Assembly: GCA_017630115.1 (NCBI GenBank) | Contig: JAGBVY010000014.1 | Location: forward strand, 1-10,283 | Direction: 5' to 3' | Length of the DNA: 10,283 nt | Source: Tidjanibacter sp. | Lineage (GTDB): Bacteria > Bacteroidota > Bacteroidia > Bacteroidales > Rikenellaceae | Shown here: one piece after another, positions 5,732 through 10,283 of the stretch | How positions within the stretch are numbered: position 1 is the stretch's first letter | Layout: each line of letters opens with the position of its first letter | Notes under the pieces: generated by a model | Told to the model about the DNA's origin: nothing | Databases searched by the model: none | The model's input: the letters and a program-made list of their open reading frames with translations, nothing else | Made by a program: the position numbers and the translations under genes

Positions 5732-5763
5732 TTTGTTTTTATTTAACAGTGTTGTTAAATTTG
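5732..5763 (+). promoter_or_regulatory. Bacteroides-type promoter with dyad operator
   Basis: TTTG 5732-5735, 20 bases, TAAATTTG 5756-5763: full match to the -33/-7 consensus with ideal spacing. Between and overlapping the -7 box is a perfect dyad ATTTAACA-GTGT-TGTTAAAT (5741-5760), the kind of site where a dimeric regulator would block or modulate initiation. Predicted start near 5770, leaving a leader of about 155 bases before the lipoprotein gene at 5926. Confidence 0.65.
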
Positions 5764-5810
5764 CAAAAACCAAAACCTCTATTTTTGAGCCTATGGAGAT
5801 TCTGCACATC

Positions 5811-5886
5811 TTCGGCGTGGCGTAGCCCCAAAAGTTACTACGTCCACGTCGCGTAGCTCGGTCCGCGCTGCGTCACTCACTCGGAC
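5811..5886 (+). other. CpG-dense structured leader segment
   Basis: About 75 bases with roughly a dozen CG dinucleotides inside AT-rich surroundings. CGTGGCGTAG 5816-5825 pairs with 5838-5848 (one bulged T, 12-base loop); alternatively CTACG 5838-5842 can pair with CGTAG 5852-5856, so the two folds exclude each other. GTCCG 5861-5865 and CGGAC 5882-5886 form another stem followed by an A run. It lies in the predicted 5' leader of the lipoprotein operon; it may be an attenuator-like switch or simply a dispersed repeat inserted there. Confidence 0.45.
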
Positions 5887-5925
5887 AAAAAACAATCGTA
5901 CACTAATCAAACAACTGGTAGAGCT

Positions 5926-6657
5926 ATGAAAAGAATTTATAGTGCGCTCATTTGCGGGGTGCTGATGTTGTGCGGAGGGTGCGACACCATACCGCAAGGC
6001 ATTATTGATATTTTGGATTGGCATCCTAACCAGTATTACTGCGAAACATATATCGACCGTTACTACGTAATCGACGCATCTGATAGCCCAATCATAGAAC
6101 AGTTTTATGTAAATAAAGCGTTGGTGGAATTGCCGGTGGATATTTATGCCTGCCGCGGTGCAAGCGTAGATAGGAGTGAGGCCGAACTATCCCAACTGAA
6201 AGAGCGCTATGCACAGTTGAGCGAGCAGTATGGCGATGTGGCTTTTGATGCTTGGTGTACGACTGGTTTTAGTGATGCCAATGGTGGGTCGTGGGCGTTC
6301 CCCTTTACGGAGTTTGCTATTGTGAGCAATCAAGATTTCGACCCTCTTCATCCCGCTGGCACACCACTGAACGACATTGTGGAGATAGAGTTTGTTACCC
6401 ATAAACCCTTTATTGAAAATGGCTATCAGCACACCGACCCAAAGCGTTACGACGACGATTATTCGGGCGATAAGGTGGTTAAACTGGTGTCGGAACTCAC
6501 AGCCGACGATGCCATTTTTATGGAGCCTACACCATTTGTGCTAATCTTTAAGTCGCTACCAACAAGCAATTTAACCCATAAAATCTCAATCACTATTGGT
6601 TGGGTTGGTGTAGATACTTACAAATTTGACTATATGCACAATTTTACCAAAAATTAG
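5926..6657 (+). CDS. putative lipoprotein, unknown function, 243 aa
   Basis: N-terminus MKRIYSALICGVLMLCGGCD: two basic residues, a hydrophobic core and Cys19 as the probable acylated residue, although the -3 residue is Cys rather than Leu, so the lipobox is not textbook. The mature part has no motif I recognise: a YYCETYIDRYYVID segment (37-50), a short helical, charged stretch SEAELSQLKERYAQLSEQYG (84-103), and a strand-rich C-terminus with FVLIFKSLPTS...ISITIGWVG (204-228). Extra cysteines at 39, 76 and 111. The last 40 residues resemble the end of the next gene's product, so both may be diverged paralogues. The next gene starts 8 bases after the stop, so they form an operon; a clear promoter lies at 5732-5763. 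A non-enzymatic outer-membrane or surface role is likely but unproven. Confidence 0.8.
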   Translation: MKRIYSALICGVLMLCGGCDTIPQGIIDILDWHPNQYYCETYIDRYYVIDASDSPIIEQFYVNKALVELPVDIYACRGASVDRSEAELSQLKERYAQLSEQYGDVAFDAWCTTGFSDANGGSWAFPFTEFAIVSNQDFDPLHPAGTPLNDIVEIEFVTHKPFIENGYQHTDPKRYDDDYSGDKVVKLVSELTADDAIFMEPTPFVLIFKSLPTSNLTHKISITIGWVGVDTYKFDYMHNFTKN

Positions 6658-6665
6658 AAGCAATT

Positions 6666-7346
6666 ATGAAAAGACTATGTAAATCGTTTTTGGCTTGCGT
6701 TATGCTGGCTGCCCTTTGTGCTAATTGTTCAACACCCGATGATGGCAATAAGCTCATTGGCGGCCCAGTTGCGCCATTGCCCGACAATGGGATAATTAAC
6801 CCCTTAGGCTTGGAGAGTATAATCATAGCAGATGGTGGTTATCTGAATGAGGCATCGTATAGTCTTGTTTATGGAATTTGGTTTAATTATAACGATATTA
6901 TCTTCGACAAACAGTGGCTTGCCGAAAAAGAGGAACTTCGTCTAAAAGTAAGAGAGCAGTGTGCTAATGCAGGAGCAGATGGTGTAAAGAAGGGGGTGGC
7001 TAACCTCGTTTTTGCCCCATTGGTGGATTTGTCTGTTACTGCCGATAGATTTGTCTGCGGACGCGGCAGCGGAGAAGAACTTATAGACCTCTTCTACATC
7101 TCACTAATAGAACATCCTCACCAATTCACCTATCCTGAGGGCGACCTAATAGACCCAAATTATACGGATTTGTACAAACTATTTGAAGCCGAGGATTGGA
7201 TTGGCAAAAACTATATGTGCCCTTGGCGGTTCGACCTCATACTCAAATCGCAGAATGATAGTAAGGAGTTCAGTGGCGCAACCATCACCATCAAAGTGAC
7301 TCTGGGCGATGGCCAAAAACTCGTAGGTACTACCACAAACAAGTAA
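6666..7346 (+). CDS. putative surface lipoprotein, unknown function, 226 aa
   Basis: MKRLCKSFLACVMLAALCANCSTPDD: basic start, hydrophobic core, Cys21 as likely lipidation site (CANC, a relaxed lipobox), followed by S-T-P-D-D, similar to the acidic export signal of surface lipoproteins in this phylum. A Pro/Gly-rich linker (LIGGPVAPLPDNGIINPLG, 30-48) precedes the folded part. Features in common with the preceding gene: a charged helix (WLAEKEELRLKVREQ, 84-98) and a terminal strand pair FDLILKSQNDSKEFSGATITIKV (189-211, positions approximate in the alignment). No enzyme motif seen. The codon start at 6666 is supported by the signal peptide and the 8-base spacing to its neighbour. The operon ends at the palindrome at 7379-7410. 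Confidence 0.8.
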   Translation: MKRLCKSFLACVMLAALCANCSTPDDGNKLIGGPVAPLPDNGIINPLGLESIIIADGGYLNEASYSLVYGIWFNYNDIIFDKQWLAEKEELRLKVREQCANAGADGVKKGVANLVFAPLVDLSVTADRFVCGRGSGEELIDLFYISLIEHPHQFTYPEGDLIDPNYTDLYKLFEAEDWIGKNYMCPWRFDLILKSQNDSKEFSGATITIKVTLGDGQKLVGTTTNK

Positions 7347-7378
7347 AGTAGTCGCCCCTCGTGGCCATAAGGTAATGT

Positions 7379-7410
7379 GAACGCCACCCCAATCGATTGG
7401 GGTGGCGTTC
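7379..7410. terminator. 32-bp perfect palindrome, bidirectional terminator
   Basis: Bases 7379-7394 are the exact reverse complement of 7395-7410, so the whole 32 bp is one palindrome with a GC-rich stem (CGCCACCCC/GGGGTGGCG). It sits between two converging genes (stops at 7346 on + and 7443 on -), the usual place for a shared terminator. T-rich bases follow on the + side (TTCTTGATG), though not a long T run. Confidence 0.75.
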
Positions 7411-7442
7411 TTGATGTGGTTGTGTGGTTGTGTGGAAATTTG

Positions 7443-8429
7443 CTAACTCAGACTATGGCCTCCCAGTAGCCAGAGAGTGTAGCAGATGTAGGCCGTAAGG
7501 CCGATGAAGCCTTCCAGACGAGTGATTTTGCGTCGTCCGAGTGCGAGGGTTGCCAGCAATACCGCAATGGATGTGGAGAACATTACCCCCAAATCCACAG
7601 GGCCAATGTCGCCCAGTTTGAGCGGTGGGATGGTGGCACTCGTACCCAGAATCAGTAGAATGTTGGCAATGTTGGAGCCGAGGATGTTGCCCAGAGCAAG
7701 CTCGCTCTTGCCTTTCAGAGCAGGCACGATGGTGGCAAATAGCTCGGGGAGCGATGTGCCCGCAGCTACAAGCACCAGACCTATGACCGCCTCGCTAAGT
7801 CCCACTCTGTGGGCAAGTTCCACCGAGCCATTGAGGAACATACGCGAGCCAATGATTAGGCCTGCCAAACCTGCCACAACCATAACGATTGCTTTCACTA
7901 CGCCCATCTGAGGGGGCGGGGTTGTAGTGGCGCCACTTTGGTTGGTCGCAGGGCTGGTCTGAACGCCTCGCTCGGTGCGGATGACCCACCAAAGAAATAG
8001 GCCATAGAATACGAGCAACACAATGCCATCTATGCGACTAAGGGTGTTGTCGCCTATGTGCCAGATGGTTGCGTCGAGAGCCAAAAGCACCAAGAGGGCC
8101 GAAGCACCAATGTGAATCGGTATGTCTCTCTTCTCGTTGGCTCTTGTGAGTAGGAGCGGAGCGATGAGGGTGGTGATGCCCAAAATGGCATAGACGTTGA
8201 AAATGTTGGAGCCAACAATGTTGCCAATCGATACTTCTGCTTGACCGGCAATGGCGCTTTGCAGACTCACCACAAGCTCGGGCGTCGATGTACCCACAGC
8301 AACGATAGTTACGCCAATTAGAAAGTCCGACACTTTTAGTCGCTTGGCAATGGCCGACGCTCCGTCGGTCAGGATGTTGGCGCCTATGGCAAGCAGGGCT
8401 ATACCAACAATAATACTTACGATAAACAT
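7443..8429 (-). CDS. calcium/sodium antiporter (CaCA family, YrbG-like)
   Basis: 328-residue inner-membrane cation/Ca2+ exchanger of about ten helices, built of two inverted halves. The two alpha repeats are plain: GTSTPELVVSLQSAIAG (46-62) with GNIVGSNIFN (69-78), and GTSLPELFATIVPALKG (224-240) with GNILGSNIAN (247-256); the Glu in each TPE/LPE is the ion-binding residue of the family. A Thr/Pro-rich hydrophilic loop (about 155-176) joins the halves. It probably exports Ca2+ in exchange for Na+ or H+. Length is typical of prokaryotic K+-independent exchangers. It lies 26 bases downstream of the two-TM protein gene on the same strand and is probably in its operon. On the left it converges with the lipoprotein operon at a shared terminator. 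Confidence 0.93.
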   Translation of the reverse strand: MFIVSIIVGIALLAIGANILTDGASAIAKRLKVSDFLIGVTIVAVGTSTPELVVSLQSAIAGQAEVSIGNIVGSNIFNVYAILGITTLIAPLLLTRANEKRDIPIHIGASALLVLLALDATIWHIGDNTLSRIDGIVLLVFYGLFLWWVIRTERGVQTSPATNQSGATTTPPPQMGVVKAIVMVVAGLAGLIIGSRMFLNGSVELAHRVGLSEAVIGLVLVAAGTSLPELFATIVPALKGKSELALGNILGSNIANILLILGTSATIPPLKLGDIGPVDLGVMFSTSIAVLLATLALGRRKITRLEGFIGLTAYICYTLWLLGGHSLS

Positions 8430-8455
8430 CTGTTTTTTTGGGGTTGTTTGATTAC

Positions 8456-8935
8456 TTATTTTTCTATGATAACGGCCTCAAACAGAGGAGTGTATTCATA
8501 GGGGATGTATTGGAGTGTTTGGCCGGCCACGAATCGTCCCGAGGGGGTAGAGTAGAGTACGGTCATCAGGGGTGCATTCTCTTTTGCGGCAAGCGTTGCC
8601 ACATACTCCAAGTCGCCACTGCGAAGCGCCCTCTCAACCTCTTTGGAGGTTTCAATGGGGTGGTTGTAGGTGTGGGTCACTATTTTTTCGCCTGTGGGTT
8701 TGTAGCGCACTACTCGGCTGGGGGCAATTAGCTTGACTACGGCCACAATCAGTACTACTACGCCCACGGTGAGCATTATGGTGCTAAGGTCCTCGGCATC
8801 GTAGAGTCGGCGGGCTACGATAATCAAGCCAACGGAGAGGAGTAGTAATAATATGGGGGTGATACGTTTGCGGTAGGTGATTTCTATGTTGTTGCTAAGG
8901 GCGCAGAGGGCCTCTTTTTTAAGGATGTTTTCCAT
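8456..8935 (-). CDS. two-TM membrane protein of unknown function
   Basis: 159 residues from the start codon at 8933-8935 (MENILKKEAL). Two hydrophobic helices at about 25-41 (ITPILLLLLSVGLIIVA) and 53-70 (IMLTVGVVVLIVAVVKLI) are linked by a short acidic loop (YDAEDL); the rest (about 75-159) is a soluble tail with TYNHPIETSKEVERALRSGDLEYVATL (90-116) and a beta-rich end (GQTLQYIPYEYTPLFEAVIIEK). I do not recognise a family with certainty. The frame remains open to 9016 (an upstream ATG), but that extension is AT-rich non-membrane sequence inside the inverted-repeat element, so the shorter form is preferred. The start codon itself is in one arm of that element. Gene order suggests co-transcription with the downstream antiporter, with possible joint function unproven. 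Confidence 0.75.
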   Translation of the reverse strand: MENILKKEALCALSNNIEITYRKRITPILLLLLSVGLIIVARRLYDAEDLSTIMLTVGVVVLIVAVVKLIAPSRVVRYKPTGEKIVTHTYNHPIETSKEVERALRSGDLEYVATLAAKENAPLMTVLYSTPSGRFVAGQTLQYIPYEYTPLFEAVIIEK

Positions 8936-9081
8936 AATGATTTTAGTGTTTTTCCAAATTGATAAAATGTTGATTTTGTGGTTGTTGGTTGTGATATAGC
9001 CAACAAGTGGCAGCATACAAAAAGAGTGCCTTTGTATGCCGCAATAGTAGATTGACTTTGGAAAAACGCTAAATGATTATG
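8933..9081. repeat. 149-bp inverted-repeat element with nested hairpins
   Basis: Arms 8933-8958 and 9057-9081 are reverse complements at about 23 of 26 aligned positions (one 1-base gap); a 9-bp run CGTTTTTCC-type core is intact. Inside: TTGTTGG 8982-8988 with CCAACAA 9000-9006, and a 9-bp perfect stem 9013-9021/9031-9039. The left arm holds the start codon of the two-TM gene and the right arm the last codons and stop of the secreted-protein gene. No target-site duplication is visible. It may be a MITE-like insertion or an RNA structure controlling translation of the downstream gene. Confidence 0.65.
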
Positions 9082-9464
9082 TGGCGCAGTGCGTAGATGT
9101 AGTAGTCTGCTGTGCGCCAAATTTCGCTTGAAGAGTTGGCGTTGGTGACTATAAGTTGGGGCCTATGTATTGTTGAGCTACATTTGCCTTGTAGTGGCGC
9201 AAAGTGCCAGTTGCCACCTGTACGCTGACGCTGTGGTTGAGTGCGCGAAAATGATGTGCCAGCGATGGAGTGCGTCTCGGGCAGTAGGGCGGTGTGGGTG
9301 GAGCGCTCGCTAAGGTAGTTTGCCTGAGCACCGCTATGGTGAATCCACTCGGTTTGCTGAGCAGAGGCTGTGGTGGGTTGGGCGCTCGACGAACCAAATG
9401 AGAGTGCTGCAACGAGCAATACTCCCATCAGAAGTCCTATTTTCCAACCTTTCAACCTTCGCAT
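9069..9464 (-). CDS. small secreted or periplasmic protein, unknown
   Basis: 131 residues with a clear Sec-type signal: MRRLKGWKIGLLMGVLLVAALSF then SSSAQ, cleavage likely near residue 29-31; no lipobox Cys. The mature part is short, basic and low in hydrophobics (QPTTASAQQTEWIHHSG...), with a single Cys in LQGKCSST and a conspicuous tail RTADYYIYALRHIII at the stop. The tail codons lie partly in the right arm of the 8933-9081 element. I do not recognise a family. A -7-like promoter box faces it at 9493-9500 on the - strand. The two-TM gene starts 133 bases further on; they may be separate or joined by readthrough through the element. Coding status is likely but not certain, as only the signal sequence is diagnostic. 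Confidence 0.55.
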   Translation of the reverse strand: MRRLKGWKIGLLMGVLLVAALSFGSSSAQPTTASAQQTEWIHHSGAQANYLSERSTHTALLPETHSIAGTSFSRTQPQRQRTGGNWHFAPLQGKCSSTIHRPQLIVTNANSSSEIWRTADYYIYALRHIII

Positions 9465-9492
9465 AGTAGTAAGTAGTGTTTCAAAACAACCT

Positions 9493-9528
9493 CAAAGATA
9501 CGAAATTTCCGAAAAAATCGTATATTTG
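9493..9528. promoter_or_regulatory. divergent promoter pair with shared inverted repeat
   Basis: On the - strand TATCTTTG (9500-9493) and on the + strand TATATTTG (9521-9528) both match TAnnTTTG fully and point away from each other toward the genes at 9464 and 9572. ATACGA 9498-9503 and TCGTAT 9518-9523 form an inverted repeat that overlaps both boxes, a plausible shared operator. No TTTG -33 box is evident at the usual spacing for either, which lowers confidence. Confidence 0.5.
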
Positions 9529-9571
9529 AAGGCCACAAGAGTATTTTTTGTAAAAGATATTAGTTGCTACT

Positions 9572-10283
9572 ATGGTAGAAAAGTTCAGCGCAGACTACAC
9601 AATTCCGTGCTACGATACGGATCTTCGTATGAGGCTCAAACCCGCCTCCTTTCTCAATATGGCCCAAGAGGCTGCCAATCATCACGCCGACTATCTGGGA
9701 GTTGGTTACGACACACTCGACCAGACCCAACAGGCGTGGGTGATGTCGCGTATGAGAGTGGTGTTTGAGCGTTTGCCCTTGTGGCGTGAGAGGGTCAATC
9801 TGAAATCGTGGCATAAGGGCGCTCAGGGTTTTATGTTCCTGCGTGATTTTGTGCTTACCGACAGCGAGGGCAACAACTTGGTGAAGGCCACCACATCGTG
9901 GCTGGTCATAGATATGACCACTCGTCGTTTGGCTCGCCGAGGTGCTTTTGCGGAGTTTGCCGCCGATGCCGATAAGGTTATTGCCGAGAGTGTCATTGAC
10001 GAGCCTGCTGCCAAGGTGGTTATCCCTGCTGAGGCCGAAGTGCTCTCGACCACAACCCACAAAGCCTCCTACTCCGACTTGGATATGAATGGCCACGTCA
10101 ATAATGTTATGTATGTGGTTTGGGCTATGGATGCTGTGGGTATGGCTGTCACAGATGAGAATCCTCTTCGTGAATTGGAGATTAACTTCAACACCGAGGT
10201 GCGCCCCGAGCAGGAGGTGGAGCTTACTGTGAGCCACATTGCCGATAGCAAAACCTTCTTCGTGGAGGGTAAGGTAGAGGGCC
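9572..10283 (+). CDS. acyl-ACP thioesterase (partial, 3' end outside the window)
   Basis: 237 codons from ATG 9572 to the window edge with no stop. It is an acyl-[acyl-carrier-protein] thioesterase of the plant FatA/FatB-like (Acyl-ACP_TE) family, which ends fatty acid synthesis by hydrolysing acyl-ACP to free acid in the cytosol. Two hot-dog domains are visible: the N-terminal half (FSADYTIPCYDTDLRMRLKP, then AWVMSRMRVVFERLPLWRERV, about 55-75, and KATTSWLVIDMTTRRLARR, about 105-123) and the second, with the catalytic signature SDLDMNGHVNNVMYV, in which Asn173 and His175 match the active-site pair. Bacterial members run about 245 residues, so only a few codons should be missing. Start chosen for the usual short lead. 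It is transcribed away from the secreted-protein gene from the divergent promoter region. Confidence 0.92.
   Translation, partial: MVEKFSADYTIPCYDTDLRMRLKPASFLNMAQEAANHHADYLGVGYDTLDQTQQAWVMSRMRVVFERLPLWRERVNLKSWHKGAQGFMFLRDFVLTDSEGNNLVKATTSWLVIDMTTRRLARRGAFAEFAADADKVIAESVIDEPAAKVVIPAEAEVLSTTTHKASYSDLDMNGHVNNVMYVVWAMDAVGMAVTDENPLRELEINFNTEVRPEQEVELTVSHIADSKTFFVEGKVEG

Noticed and set aside
5191..5925. CRISPR array or tRNA in the gene-poor region
   Set aside because: Repeats are inverted or occur only twice with irregular spacing; no cloverleaf or regular repeat-spacer pattern was found by eye.
5791..6024. - strand open frame of 77 codons over the CpG-dense leader
   Set aside because: Translation mirrors the GC-rich repeat and runs into the antisense of a signal peptide; no support as a gene.
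8936..9016. Longer N-terminus for the two-TM protein from ATG 9016
   Set aside because: The extra 27 codons are encoded by the inner part of the inverted-repeat element and look non-coding.
1..10283. Defence, phage or toxin-antitoxin system
   Set aside because: No nuclease, reverse transcriptase, integrase, transposase or toxin-like motif seen in any supported gene.

Overview
The window looks like chromosomal DNA of a Bacteroidota (Bacteroidales) bacterium. This rests on Bacteroides-type promoter boxes (TTTG, about 20 bp, TAnnTTTG), weak or absent Shine-Dalgarno sequences, lipoproteins with acidic residues just after the acylated Cys, and best recognisable matches (carboxy(nor)spermidine decarboxylase, split CHR transporter, bacterial acyl-ACP thioesterase) typical of that order. 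Moderate G+C hints at a Rikenellaceae-like or related genome, but I cannot fix the genus.

Left part (1-2941, + strand): the 3' end of a lipoprotein gene and a complete, nearly identical tandem copy; then nspC (spermidine pathway), a small NifX/NifB-family protein and rsmE (16S rRNA m3U methyltransferase), closely spaced and co-directional, ending in a pair of hairpins. Next (3047-4131) is a two-gene CHR (chromate transporter family) operon whose halves overlap by ATGA. Then an ECF-type sigma factor (4371-4970) and a 48-residue ORF (5044-5190).

The middle (5191-5925) is about 735 bp with no convincing gene but much secondary structure: an imperfect palindrome, a terminator hairpin, a nested inverted-repeat block with flanking 10-bp direct repeats, a 95-bp element with 22-bp terminal inverted repeats, a near-ideal Bacteroides promoter with an 8-bp dyad over its -7 box, and a CpG-dense leader able to form alternative hairpins. 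It leads into two adjacent lipoprotein genes (5926-7346), closed by a 32-bp perfect palindrome that separates them from convergent genes.

Right part: on the - strand, a secreted small protein (9464-9069), a two-TM membrane protein (8935-8456) and a Ca2+/Na+ antiporter (8429-7443). A 149-bp inverted-repeat element lies between the first two and covers the start codon of the second. A divergent promoter region (9465-9571) separates these from a + strand acyl-ACP thioesterase gene that runs off the right edge.

Most genes are housekeeping or single-purpose. I see no clear defence or multi-gene novel system. The most unusual content is the repeat-rich gap at 5191-5925, the structured element at 8933-9081, and the tandem lipoprotein duplication.
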